64,000 bases of DNA from Xenorhabdus poinarii G6 (GTDB lineage Bacteria > Pseudomonadota > Gammaproteobacteria > Enterobacterales > Enterobacteriaceae), in assembly GCF_000968175.1 (NCBI RefSeq), contig NZ_FO704551.1, positions 2,914,001-2,978,000 of the forward strand. Direction: 5' to 3'. Made by a program: the position numbers and the translations under genes. Under the pieces are notes generated by a model. It was not told where the DNA came from, searched no databases, and saw only the letters and a list, made by a program, of their open reading frames with translations. How positions within the stretch are numbered: the stretch's first letter is position 1; every line of letters starts with the position of its first letter. This document shows positions 29,110 through 38,028 of this stretch, piece after piece.

Positions 29110-29391
29110 ATGTTTATTCAGTTAGGAAGGGGGCTCATGATCTTAGTTTGGAGTATCATGATCTTCAATGTGTTTCACCCATTCCCAAAACCATTGAAAT
29201 ATTTTATGGATATCGCAATGGTGTTTACGATAATCATGCATGCTTTTCAGTTGCTGCTACTAAAAAGCTCCCAACCTAAAGATCAGAAATTATCTGCCCT
29301 GCTACAGACCAAAATTTTCTTTTTCGGCGTCTTTGAGCTATTGGCCTGGCAGAAAAAACAACAAAAAGAAAGAAAACAAGCGCAAAAGTAA
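29110..29391 (+). CDS. yhhL: YhhL-type DUF1145 membrane protein
   Basis: 93 aa with three predicted hydrophobic helices (LMILVWSIMIFNVFHPF, MDIAMVFTIIMHAFQLLLL, IFFFGVFELLAWQ) and a basic C-terminal tail. The FGVFELLAWQKK ending and the position after rsmD identify the DUF1145 family; function unknown. Two ATG codons are adjacent; the second (29110) has GGAG six bases upstream. Confidence 0.85.
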   Translation: MFIQLGRGLMILVWSIMIFNVFHPFPKPLKYFMDIAMVFTIIMHAFQLLLLKSSQPKDQKLSALLQTKIFFFGVFELLAWQKKQQKERKQAQK

Positions 29392-29572
29392 CGTCCCATA
29401 CCCGATATTCCATTCTGTTTTCTTTCTGTTAGAGAGACACCGGCAATCGTCAATGAGTCATTTGCGTAATCACTCATTGACGCTCTTTGTGTTTGATCAA
29501 GACGAATACCTATTGATGATGAAAATTCACACTAAATAGCACAAATCATCAAAAAAATGCGACTTATTGGAT

Positions 29573-29604
29573 TTGACTCTGGAGTTAACTCCAAAGTGTA
29601 GAGT
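29573..29604 (+). promoter_or_regulatory. ZntR-type zntA promoter
   Basis: TTGACT (-35) and TAGAGT (-10) are separated by 20 bp, the over-long spacer of MerR-family promoters. The spacer holds the near-perfect dyad ACTCTGGAGTTAACTCCAAAGT (29576-29597), differing at few positions from the E. coli PzntA site as I remember it. Predicts zinc/cadmium/lead induction by ZntR. ZntR itself is not in the window. Confidence 0.88.
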
Positions 29605-29661
29605 GAATGTAAACGCATTTTGCATTAACTCGTTGCATTAACTCTGTCTGAGAGGACGCCT

Positions 29662-31986
29662 ATGTTACCCACGTCTAAAAAACATAAGCAGCTACAGCAT
29701 AATGCCTTAGCTTCCCAAAAGGAAAAGCATCAAGGTATTGCTAATGATGAACATCTTCATGCACATCAATGTCATGACCATTCCCATCGCGGCCATGAAC
29801 ATTCTCATCAACATGCATCTGAGCATAGCGATGCACACTGTGCACATGATCATGCACATACTACACAGGATAGCTCTCTCGTCGAATTAACTGCAGGACA
29901 ACGTTTTCACTGGATTATCCAAGGCATGGATTGCCCAAGCTGCGCCGGAAAAATCGAAAATGCCGTCAAGAAGCTCCCCGCCGTCAGACAGGTCAAAGTT
30001 CTGTTTACGACGGAAAAGCTGGTCGTTGATGCTGATATTGATATTCGTGCCTCCGTAGAACAAGCCGTAAAACAGGCCGGTTTTGCAATCAAAGAGGTGG
30101 ATTCAGCATCCAAACGACTCCCGACAGACAATCATTGGAAGACCTTCGCCCCAATTCTGATTCTGGCGGCCTTCATGCTCGTCAGTTGGGGAGTCGCAAA
30201 AATTAACGCTCCCGCAGGGCAGATTGCTTTTATCATCACGACACTCATTGGGTTATATCCGGTGGCAACCAAAGCGCTCAAACTGATCCGTTCTGGCACG
30301 CCCTTCGCCATTGAGACGTTGATGAGTGTTGCGGCCATTGGTGCCCTATTCATTGATGCCACAGCAGAAGCGGCGATGGTTATCCTCCTGTTCAAACTCG
30401 GGGAGATCCTGGAATCTTACGCGGCCGGACGCGCACGCCGTGGCGTTAGTGCCCTGATGGCCTTAGTACCCGATCAAGCCTTGCTGATCAAAGAGGGAAA
30501 AAAGAAAACGATACCCGCAGCGGATTTACGACCGGGAGATATCATTGAAATCGCACCGGGGGCGCGTTTACCCACCGATGCCGAGCTACTCAGTCCATTT
30601 GCCAGTTTCGATGAAAGTGCGCTGACCGGTGAATCTGTTCCGGTTGAACGGCAACAAGGGGAAAAAGTTGCCGCTGGCTGCCTTTCTGTCGATCGTGCTG
30701 TACAGATGAAAGTCATCTCTGAACCCGGCCACAACGCCATTGATCGCATTCTTCAACTGATTGAAGAAGCTGAAGAACGCCGTGCGCCGATTGAACGCTT
30801 TATTGATCGGTTCAGCCGCATCTACACACCGTTAATTATCTTATTCTCAGCGCTGGTTGTCCTGATCCCACCGCTCTTTTTGGCCGGTTCATGGGAAACG
30901 TGGATTTACCGTGGACTTACCCTGCTGTTGATTGGCTGCCCTTGTGCACTGGTCATCTCAACGCCTGCCGCAATAACTTCCGCGCTGGCCGCCGCTACTC
31001 GTCGTGGCGCCCTCATCAAAGGTGGTGCAGCATTGGAACAACTTGGTGCTGTGACCACAATTGCGCTGGATAAAACCGGGACATTAACCGAAGGAAAACC
31101 ACAGGTGACGGAAATTGAGCCCGTGGAAAATATCAGTACAGAAACCCTGCTGACACTGGCAGGGGCAGTAGAAAGTGGCTCTCATCATCCATTAGCAAAA
31201 GCGATTTTGCAGGCGGCAGAAAGCAAAAACGTGACCGTTGTCGAAGCTGAACATCGCAAGGCACTGGCAGGAATCGGCGTTGAAGGGCAATTGGCAGGCC
31301 AAAAAATTCTCGTCGCAGCCCCGGGAAGATTACCGGAAAATACGCTGTCCGAGAAATGGATACAGCGAGTGACTGAACTGGAAGAGGCAGGAAAAACAGC
31401 GGTAGCCGTCACTCAGAATGGGCAATTTATCGGATTGATTGCGATGCAAGATACATTGCGTCAGGACGCTATAGCCGCTATCCGTCTCCTGAAAAAACAA
31501 GGCGTCGACGCCGTGATGCTGACCGGTGATAATCCGCGCGCCGCAGCCGCCATTGCCGGACAGTTAGGCATTGATTACCGCGCGAGTTTACTGCCTGAAG
31601 ATAAAGTCACCGCCGTGACCGCATTGAATAAAAAGCATTGCACCATGATGGTCGGCGATGGCATCAACGATGCCCCGGCGATGAAAGCCGCCAGCATCGG
31701 TGTTGCTATGGGCAGTGGTACTGACGTCGCACTAGAAACTGCCGATGCCGCTCTGACACATAATCGATTGACAGGCTTAGCGGAAATTATCGCCCTGTCC
31801 CGAACAACTCATTATAACATCCGACAAAATATCACGATTGCGTTGGGTCTGAAGGCGATATTTCTTATCACCAGCCTATTGGGGATCACCGGGCTATGGA
31901 TGGCGGTTCTGGCCGATTCAGGCGCTACTGCGCTAGTCACAGCGAACGCAGTTCGGTTATTGCGCGTCAAATCGCAGAAGCCATAA
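29662..31986 (+). CDS. zntA: ZntA, Zn(II)/Cd(II)/Pb(II)-exporting P1B-type ATPase
   Basis: 774 aa. Residues about 30-70 are very rich in His (HAHQCHDHSHRGHEHSHQH region), then a heavy-metal-associated domain with GMDCPSCAGK at about 92. Eight membrane helices, the actuator (DESALTGESVPVE), the CPC metal site IGCPCALVIS at about 425, the phosphorylation motif DKTGTLTEG at about 470 and the hinge GDGINDAPAMK at about 666 are all present. It exports divalent soft metals to the periplasm. The His-rich extension is longer than I recall in E. coli. Its promoter is ZntR-type. Confidence 0.96.
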   Translation: MLPTSKKHKQLQHNALASQKEKHQGIANDEHLHAHQCHDHSHRGHEHSHQHASEHSDAHCAHDHAHTTQDSSLVELTAGQRFHWIIQGMDCPSCAGKIENAVKKLPAVRQVKVLFTTEKLVVDADIDIRASVEQAVKQAGFAIKEVDSASKRLPTDNHWKTFAPILILAAFMLVSWGVAKINAPAGQIAFIITTLIGLYPVATKALKLIRSGTPFAIETLMSVAAIGALFIDATAEAAMVILLFKLGEILESYAAGRARRGVSALMALVPDQALLIKEGKKKTIPAADLRPGDIIEIAPGARLPTDAELLSPFASFDESALTGESVPVERQQGEKVAAGCLSVDRAVQMKVISEPGHNAIDRILQLIEEAEERRAPIERFIDRFSRIYTPLIILFSALVVLIPPLFLAGSWETWIYRGLTLLLIGCPCALVISTPAAITSALAAATRRGALIKGGAALEQLGAVTTIALDKTGTLTEGKPQVTEIEPVENISTETLLTLAGAVESGSHHPLAKAILQAAESKNVTVVEAEHRKALAGIGVEGQLAGQKILVAAPGRLPENTLSEKWIQRVTELEEAGKTAVAVTQNGQFIGLIAMQDTLRQDAIAAIRLLKKQGVDAVMLTGDNPRAAAAIAGQLGIDYRASLLPEDKVTAVTALNKKHCTMMVGDGINDAPAMKAASIGVAMGSGTDVALETADAALTHNRLTGLAEIIALSRTTHYNIRQNITIALGLKAIFLITSLLGITGLWMAVLADSGATALVTANAVRLLRVKSQKP

Positions 31987-32014
31987 TGAAATGTCACAAA
32001 AGGAATAAATAAAC

Positions 32015-32047
32015 GAAAAGGTGCAGGTTAATACGATGCACCTTTTC
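32015..32047 (+). terminator. Hairpin after zntA
   Basis: GAAAAGGTGCA / TGCACCTTTTC, 11 perfect pairs; the T-run is inside the right arm. Confidence 0.75.
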
Positions 32048-32235
32048 AAAATGACCACTGCATAAGCAATGCCAAATGCTATTAAAGGAAAAAGGAAGTA
32101 TGGCATCCAGCGAGGTGATAATGAACTCAATGCCATATTTCAAGCGTAGCACAGTTTCTTTTTTCTGCCAGCAAGTCCACCCCCATTCTTGAGAAGCGGT
32201 CAAAATGACGTCTTTCTATCGGTTAAACGGCGCGA

Positions 32236-32490
32236 TTAGGCAGACGCTTCATTTTTTCTGAGCAGGTAGCGATAAGGGGCTTGCCCTGTTTCCTTAGCGA
32301 TCAGGGCATGATCCATAAAACGACAAAACCCCGGAATATCACGGGTTGTTGCCGGATCATCGGCAATAATCAACAATGTCTGACCAGCAGCCATATGGCG
32401 GACGGTTTTGCGCACCATCATTACTGGCTCCGGGCAGCGTAGCCCCAACGTATCAAGCGTTTTGTCAGGGTTGGCAAAAACATCGGACAT
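32236..32490 (-). CDS. tusA: TusA, sulfur-carrier protein
   Basis: 84 aa. [18 protein letters not shown] has the persulfide-carrying Cys; [15 protein letters not shown] and the C-terminal PYRYLLRK match E. coli TusA. It accepts sulfur from IscS and passes it to TusBCD/TusE for 2-thiouridine synthesis, and supports molybdopterin sulfur. I start at the ATG at 32490, which fits the family; an in-frame start 8 codons upstream exists. Confidence 0.96.
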   Translation of the reverse strand: MSDVFANPDKTLDTLGLRCPEPVMMVRKTVRHMAAGQTLLIIADDPATTRDIPGFCRFMDHALIAKETGQAPYRYLLRKNEASA

Positions 32491-32561
32491 AACAATCTCT
32501 GTAGCTTCAAACAATACGATGGGGATGAATTATATTACAAACTATCGCCAATCACTGTACT

Positions 32562-32590
32562 TTACTTTTATTCATCAACGCGCGTATGAT
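32562..32590 (+). promoter_or_regulatory. Candidate yhhQ promoter
   Basis: TTACTT (32562-32567), 17 bp, TATGAT (32585-32590). It would give a leader of about 80 nt containing the preQ1 riboswitch candidate. Confidence 0.5.
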
Positions 32591-32640
32591 CTAACCATCT
32601 GATTTTCAGGTGCATTAATCGTTTAACTACGTTGATTTTT

Positions 32641-32670
32641 TGGGTTCCCTCACCCCATCCACCAAAAAGG
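32641..32670 (+). promoter_or_regulatory. Probable preQ1-I riboswitch overlapping the yhhQ ribosome site
   Basis: Pattern UGGG-UUCCCUCAC-CCCA followed by UCC-ACC-AAAAAGG. P1 is U32641-A32657 plus three G-C pairs; the loop begins with the conserved GGUUC; C32653 is placed to pair with preQ1; CCU (32648-32650) can pair with AGG (32668-32670), which is the Shine-Dalgarno of yhhQ. This is the H-type pseudoknot logic of the preQ1-I class, which is known upstream of YhhQ-family transporter genes. P1 is short (4 bp), so I keep the call moderate. Confidence 0.58.
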
Positions 32671-32676
32671 TACAAT

Positions 32677-33342
32677 ATGTTTCAATTGACTGCGCAACAG
32701 CGAGCGGCAGCCTTAATTTGGCTTTCACTTTTCCATATTCTGATCATCACTTCCAGTAACTATTTGGTGCAACTCCCCATCTCCATTTTTGGTTTTCATA
32801 CCACTTGGGGAGCATTTACATTTCCCTTTATCTTTTTAGCTACTGATCTGACGGTGCGTATTTATGGTGCGCCTTTGGCTCGCCGGATCATCCTTTCTGT
32901 TATGCTACCCGCATTGTTGATCTCTTATCTGATTTCGGCGCTGTTTTTCCAGGGGACATGGCAGGGGTTCGCAATATTGGCAACCTTTAATGTCTTTGTC
33001 GCCCGGATTGCGACCGCCAGTTTTATGGCTTACGTGCTCGGCCAGATATTGGATGTCGGTGTCTTCAATCGTCTGCGCCAAAAAAGCCGCTGGTGGATAG
33101 CACCGGCTGCCGCCATGTTTTTTGGCAACATGCTTGATACGATGGCTTTTTTCTTTATCGCGTTTTATCACAGCACTGATGTCTTCATGGCGACGCATTG
33201 GGTAGAAATTGCTTGTGTGGATTATGCTTTCAAGTTATTCATCTGCATGCTTTTCTTCCTGCCTGCTTATGGCATTCTGCTGAATTTAATTCTGAAATTT
33301 TTTTTCCATCAGACAACAGCGAAAACGCTGGCCAAAATTTAA
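32677..33342 (+). CDS. yhhQ: YhhQ, queuosine precursor (preQ0/preQ1) transporter
   Basis: 221 aa, COG1738/VUT-1 family, about six transmembrane helices: ALIWLSLFHILIITSSNYLV, GAFTFPFIFLATDLTVRIYG with the family Asp, and IAPAAAMFFGNMLDTMAFFF. It takes up 7-deazaguanine precursors of queuosine. The start at 32677 has AAAAAGG seven bases upstream, within the riboswitch candidate. tusA is divergent, as in E. coli; gldA follows instead of dcrB. Confidence 0.93.
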   Translation: MFQLTAQQRAAALIWLSLFHILIITSSNYLVQLPISIFGFHTTWGAFTFPFIFLATDLTVRIYGAPLARRIILSVMLPALLISYLISALFFQGTWQGFAILATFNVFVARIATASFMAYVLGQILDVGVFNRLRQKSRWWIAPAAAMFFGNMLDTMAFFFIAFYHSTDVFMATHWVEIACVDYAFKLFICMLFFLPAYGILLNLILKFFFHQTTAKTLAKI

Positions 33343-33347
33343 TGCTG

Positions 33348-33375
33348 ATTCCCCCTGCTTAGGGGGAATTTTCTC
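33348..33375 (+). terminator. yhhQ terminator
   Basis: ATTCCCCC / GGGGGAAT with a short TGCTTA loop and TTTTCTC tail. Confidence 0.88.
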
Positions 33376-33611
33376 TCTCTTGTCCTTTCACTGACCAATT
33401 TGGCACCATTTGTGCTACTTCCTGATCTTTCCCTTCTCGAATCACCTAATTCCTGCTTTTGCTCATAATTTATCAACCTATTTTGCCGTATAGTGTTGAC
33501 GGGCAGGTAGGCACAGACTTGAGTATGAAAACGGTCTGTCACCTGCGCCATGCCAGTATCCAGTATTGTGACACTCCATGCCTAGTATCCAGTGAAGAAG
33601 GAATATCTCTT

Positions 33612-34712
33612 ATGCTAAAAGTGATCCAGTCTCCATCCAAATATATTCAGGGGCCCGGTGCGTTATCTCACATTGGCCAATATACCAAAATGCTTGCGGA
33701 CCATGTCTTCGTGATCGCTGATAATTTTGTCATGAACCTGATTGGGGATACCGTTAGTAAAAGCTTAGACGAGCACGATGTGACGAGTTATTTTGAACTG
33801 TTCAACGGTGAATGCAGCCGCAATGAGATCCATCGCTTATCGGCCATTCTATTGGAGCATCAATGCCAGGCCGTTATCGGGATCGGAGGCGGAAAAACAC
33901 TTGATACGGCCAAAGCTGTTGCACACGATGCCAAAATCCCGGTGATTATTTCACCTACCCTCGCCTCAACAGATGCACCAATCAGTGCCCTGTCTGTCCT
34001 CTACACTGAACTCGGTGAATTCGACAGTTATCAATTTTTCCCGCAAAACCCCGATATCGTGCTGATGGATACCAATATCATTGCCAAGGCGCCGGTTCGT
34101 CTGTTTGTCGCAGGTATGGGGGATGCCCTCGCGACCTATTTTGAAGCACGGGCTAGCAGTATCGCTCATAAACCTACCATGGCTGGCGGGGCAACCTCCA
34201 CCACCGGTTTAGCGCTGGCAAAACTGTGTTATGAGACTTTACTGGCAGAAGGTTACAAAGCAAAACTGGCCGTCGAAGCGGACGTCAGTACACCCGCAGT
34301 GGAAAATATTGTTGAGGCAAATACTTATCTCAGTGGTATCGGTTTTGAAAGTGCGGGCTTGGCGGCAGCCCACGCCATCCACAATGGCTTTACCGTACTG
34401 GAAGAGTGCCATCACCTCTACCATGGTGAAAAAGTGGCCTTTGGGACGCTGGCACAATTGATCTTGGAAAATAGCGCCAGTGAAGAATTGGAAACGGTGC
34501 TCGATTTCTGTGTCCAAGTCGGTTTGCCTGTCACACTGGAGCAATTGGGTTTACGTGATAATGAAAAACTGAATCAAAAAATCATGCAAGTTGCCATCGC
34601 AAGCTGTGCCGAAGGTGAAACCATACATAATATGCCATTTGCTGTCACACCTGAGCAAGTTTACGCCGCCATTTTAGCCGCCGATCGCATAGGCAAAGAT
34701 TGGCTGTATTAA
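33612..34712 (+). CDS. gldA: GldA, glycerol dehydrogenase
   Basis: 366 aa, matching E. coli (367). Iron-ADH-family fold: MLKVIQSPSKYIQGPGALSH, nucleotide site VIGIGGGKTLDTAKAVA, and zinc ligands in GMGDALATYFEAR (Asp), AHAIHNGF (His) and YHGEKVAFG (His). It oxidises glycerol to dihydroxyacetone with NAD+ (also aminopropanol). The ATG at 33612 has GAAGGAA upstream; 51 further in-frame codons upstream are not in the family. glpT/glpQ, which supply glycerol-phosphate, lie 4 kb away. Confidence 0.95.
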   Translation: MLKVIQSPSKYIQGPGALSHIGQYTKMLADHVFVIADNFVMNLIGDTVSKSLDEHDVTSYFELFNGECSRNEIHRLSAILLEHQCQAVIGIGGGKTLDTAKAVAHDAKIPVIISPTLASTDAPISALSVLYTELGEFDSYQFFPQNPDIVLMDTNIIAKAPVRLFVAGMGDALATYFEARASSIAHKPTMAGGATSTTGLALAKLCYETLLAEGYKAKLAVEADVSTPAVENIVEANTYLSGIGFESAGLAAAHAIHNGFTVLEECHHLYHGEKVAFGTLAQLILENSASEELETVLDFCVQVGLPVTLEQLGLRDNEKLNQKIMQVAIASCAEGETIHNMPFAVTPEQVYAAILAADRIGKDWLY

Positions 34713-34724
34713 ACAGCCGAAAGA

Positions 34725-34751
34725 TGGGCATGTCCCACCGGAACATGCCCA
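34725..34751. terminator. Hairpin between convergent gldA and the NRPS gene
   Basis: TGGGCATGT / ACATGCCCA, 9 perfect pairs with a 9-base loop; no strong T-run on either side. Confidence 0.55.
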
Positions 34752-34800
34752 GCATTTACTTGACAATATCAGCCAGCAATCTCTCGCTGGTTGGTTTCAG

Positions 34801-37800
34801 TTAGCTGTTCCAGCCTACCACCTGCTGCTTAAAACGTTCTGAAAGCGCAGCCGGTAAGAACCCGGTCCGAATCAGATAGCGTAATACCTGATGAATATAC
34901 TCAGCGGTCATTGCCGGGCAACGGATACCGCTTCCCGCTAATCCCGCCAGCGTATTTTTCAGTTCCAGTTCAGGCTGGATTTCATCAAGATAAGCCGGAT
35001 CGAGCGCACGATAAGGTCTTTCTGTCATCTCCCTGATCAGGGGGCTCAAGGGATACAATGGATGCGTATCATCCAGCGCCAGGATCTTATCTTTCCCCTC
35101 ATCGAAGGGGACAGGATCAAGGATATAACCAAAATCCCGTACCCAGTCGAAAAATTGCCGGATAGTGATTGGCTCAGGGTTAAACAGGTTAAAGTATTTT
35201 CCATTGGACGCCGGTTGCTTAGAGAGATGCACCAGTGAAGCCGCCACATAATCAACCGGTGTAATATCAAGTAATAGCGCATGGTCAGGGTAAAACCCCA
35301 TGGCTAAATACCCCTTAAGGGAGGCAAGCAGATAATCATTCCTCTGTGCCGCACCTGTTCGGGTATGCCCGAGGATCAACCCTGGCCGATAAATGCTCAC
35401 GGGCACACCTCTGTGACGGGCAAGATTAATGATCCCCTCCGAAACCCATTTGCTGCCCGAATAACCGGAAGGATCACGTATCGGCTCACTCATGGCGCGA
35501 TCATCTTCCAGATAGGGACGAGGTGATTCGGTAGCAAACAGCGCGTTCACGGAAGAGACATAGTGAACATGTTTCAAACGCGCAGTACACGCCAGCGCCA
35601 GAACGGTCCGAGTTCCCTCAACGTTAGTGCGTTTCAGGGCGCTATAAGGATAGATGAAATTAACCCATGCCCCATTGTGGTAAATAACATCAATCTGTTC
35701 GGCCAATTGTGCCCACGCGCCCGGCAATAACCCAAAATGCGGTTGTCCCAAATCACCAATAACAAAATCGACGCGATCAAGGCGGTTACCGACGTCAATC
35801 TGGTAATGTTTAAGTCCGGCCTTGATCCTTTCACGAGCATGCTCTTCATCCGGTGCACGGCATAAGCAAATCACTCTGGCGGACGTTTGTTTCAATAATT
35901 GCTCCAGTAAATGCAACCCAAGATATCCCGTCGCACCTGTCAGTAATACGTTGTCTGGCTGATACCAATGGGCATGAGCTAACCCATCAGAACGTATCTC
36001 ATCTTGCAGATAAACCTCTTTTCTGAGTGTCTCAGCATGCTGACGAATTAAGACTTCACTGTGATATGTGCCTACCGGCTGCGCAGAGTTTGCCGGGCTT
36101 ACAGTCATCATTTCATCCAAAATGGCGGCGATTCTGGCCACTGTCGGCTCTACATAGATAGCAGAAATCGGCAGCCTCATTGCAAACGCGTTTTCAATCT
36201 GTTCTACCATACGAGTCACCAGAAGAGAGTGCCCCCCGATGTGGAAGAAATCGTCCGTGATACCAAATGCATCCGTCGCCAGTAAACCACACCAAATCTG
36301 ATAAACGCATTTTTCTGTTTCAGTGTGTGGGTGTACCACGGCGTAGCTGGCCTTTAATCGTTCCGCCACGTCTTCCAATCGCTTTTTATCTCTTTTGCCA
36401 CTGCTTGTCTGCGGAATATAAGGAATACGGTAATATTCAGTCGGTATCCAGGCTTCATGCAGGACGTCCCTGAGAGCAATCCGAGTCTGATGCACCCAAT
36501 CCTCCGGCACCACCCGATTTGGATTAAACAAGACAAATGCTTGGATCTTGGCAACATCACCACGGCCAGCAACCCGGGTAATGGCATCCTGTACACCATT
36601 TTGTTTTCTCAATGCAATTTCTATCTCACCTAATTCGATGCGATATCCCCGCACTTTCACCTGATCATCTTGTCTCCCCATGTAAATAAGGGAGCCGTCT
36701 TCAAGCATACACCCCATATCCCCTGTCAGATAAGCTCTTTTCCCTTTTTGCGTCACATCGGGGACGTACCTTTTGGCGGTTTCCGTTGGGTTATTACGAT
36801 AACCGGCGGTGACCCCCAATCCACCGATGAGAATTTCTCCCACGGTTCCTTTGGAAACCGGCTTCAGATGTTTATCCACAATCGTAATACTGGTGCCTGG
36901 AATTGGCTCACCCAACTGGACCTTATCGCCTTTTTTCATGCGGAAGGCGGTTGACCAGATAGTCGTTTCCGTTGGGCCATAGACATTCCATAGTGTGCTG
37001 CCCGTGGCGGTCAGTCGGTCTGCCAAATCCTGTGACAACGCTTCACCTCCGCACAGCATGACCAGCGTTGGACGTGGCGTCCAGCCAGCGTTCAGTGCCA
37101 TTGACCAGGTCACCGGTGTTGCCTGGACGTAAGTGAATTGTGGATCGTCCAGGATTTCAGACAATGCCATTGCGTCACGCTGAGTATCAATTGAAGCAAT
37201 GTAGATACTTCCGCCATGAACGATGGTCAGCAGCAGTTCCAAAACAGAGATATCAAACGAGAACGTCGTCAACGCCAACATATGGTCACGCTGACGGATT
37301 GACAACAACTGGCCAAACGCGCACAGACAAGCGGTTAGATTATCATGCTGTACTTGTACCGCTTTCGGCAATCCTGTGGAGCCTGATGTAAACATCACAT
37401 AAGCAGGGTGATCCCCCAACGCCGGGATATCAATATCTTCTGCGACTTCCACCTGAACGGCCTGATTCAGGAGCGTCCCCATAGGAATGTATGTTGATGC
37501 CTGTAGCCTCGCCGACACAGTATCATCAGAAACCAAAATACTTTCCGGCAGGCTGGCGAGAATATCATTCAGCCGTTTTTCCGGCATCAGGGTATTCAAA
37601 GGGATATATACCGCGCCAATTCGCCAGATTGCCTGCATAGTGACAAACCATGAGATACCCCGCTGAGCCGCAATCGCCACATTGCTGCCCATTGTGACTC
37701 CGTGATGGCGTAAAACCTGTGCCGCACGCTTTATGCGCTGATCCAATTCACCAAACGTCAACGTCTCATATGGATCAGAGACAGCAACGTCATTGGGTAT

Positions 37801-37968
37801 ACTTTTTGCCACCTCCGATAGCCGGGCCGGGACGTTCTTAAACCACGGTTCTAACGTTGCTGTTATCTGACTGATATGACTATTAAATTCAGTGTCCACA
37901 GTCGGAGAGTTTTTTTGCCCAGTCGTCAATGCTGTGTGTAATATTGCCTTGTGTGTGTCAGTATTCAT
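34801..37968 (-). CDS. Single-module NRPS-like enzyme: adenylation - thiolation - thioester reductase
   Basis: 1055 aa. A-domain motifs: YVMFTSGSTGLPKAVQVQH (A3), FSFDISVLELL (A4), NVYGPTETTIW (A5), YLTGDMG (A7), the GRQDDQVKVRGYRIELGEIE hinge (A8) and the SSGKRDKK lysine (A10). The carrier domain has FFHIGGHSLL with the phosphopantetheine Ser. The reductase is NAD(P)-dependent: LLTGATGYLGLHLLEQLL and catalytic Y-x3-K in YSGSKWVSEG. No condensation domain. It should activate one amino acid, load it and release it as an aldehyde or alcohol. My reading of the specificity positions is D-I-L-Q-M-C-V-I-W-K, nearest to glycine codes I remember. Start could be 60 bases upstream at 38028. It stands alone without tailoring genes. 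Confidence 0.9.
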   Translation of the reverse strand: MNTDTHKAILHTALTTGQKNSPTVDTEFNSHISQITATLEPWFKNVPARLSEVAKSIPNDVAVSDPYETLTFGELDQRIKRAAQVLRHHGVTMGSNVAIAAQRGISWFVTMQAIWRIGAVYIPLNTLMPEKRLNDILASLPESILVSDDTVSARLQASTYIPMGTLLNQAVQVEVAEDIDIPALGDHPAYVMFTSGSTGLPKAVQVQHDNLTACLCAFGQLLSIRQRDHMLALTTFSFDISVLELLLTIVHGGSIYIASIDTQRDAMALSEILDDPQFTYVQATPVTWSMALNAGWTPRPTLVMLCGGEALSQDLADRLTATGSTLWNVYGPTETTIWSTAFRMKKGDKVQLGEPIPGTSITIVDKHLKPVSKGTVGEILIGGLGVTAGYRNNPTETAKRYVPDVTQKGKRAYLTGDMGCMLEDGSLIYMGRQDDQVKVRGYRIELGEIEIALRKQNGVQDAITRVAGRGDVAKIQAFVLFNPNRVVPEDWVHQTRIALRDVLHEAWIPTEYYRIPYIPQTSSGKRDKKRLEDVAERLKASYAVVHPHTETEKCVYQIWCGLLATDAFGITDDFFHIGGHSLLVTRMVEQIENAFAMRLPISAIYVEPTVARIAAILDEMMTVSPANSAQPVGTYHSEVLIRQHAETLRKEVYLQDEIRSDGLAHAHWYQPDNVLLTGATGYLGLHLLEQLLKQTSARVICLCRAPDEEHARERIKAGLKHYQIDVGNRLDRVDFVIGDLGQPHFGLLPGAWAQLAEQIDVIYHNGAWVNFIYPYSALKRTNVEGTRTVLALACTARLKHVHYVSSVNALFATESPRPYLEDDRAMSEPIRDPSGYSGSKWVSEGIINLARHRGVPVSIYRPGLILGHTRTGAAQRNDYLLASLKGYLAMGFYPDHALLLDITPVDYVAASLVHLSKQPASNGKYFNLFNPEPITIRQFFDWVRDFGYILDPVPFDEGKDKILALDDTHPLYPLSPLIREMTERPYRALDPAYLDEIQPELELKNTLAGLAGSGIRCPAMTAEYIHQVLRYLIRTGFLPAALSERFKQQVVGWNS

Positions 37969-38028
37969 AATGATGTTCTCATTCTGAGCCTGATGTATTT
38001 CATCACTTTTTATGATGAATAGAGGCAT

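Noticed and set aside
31994..32203. 69-codon minus-strand ORF between zntA and tusA
   Set aside because: It spans the zntA terminator hairpin, has no recognisable product and no convincing ribosome site.
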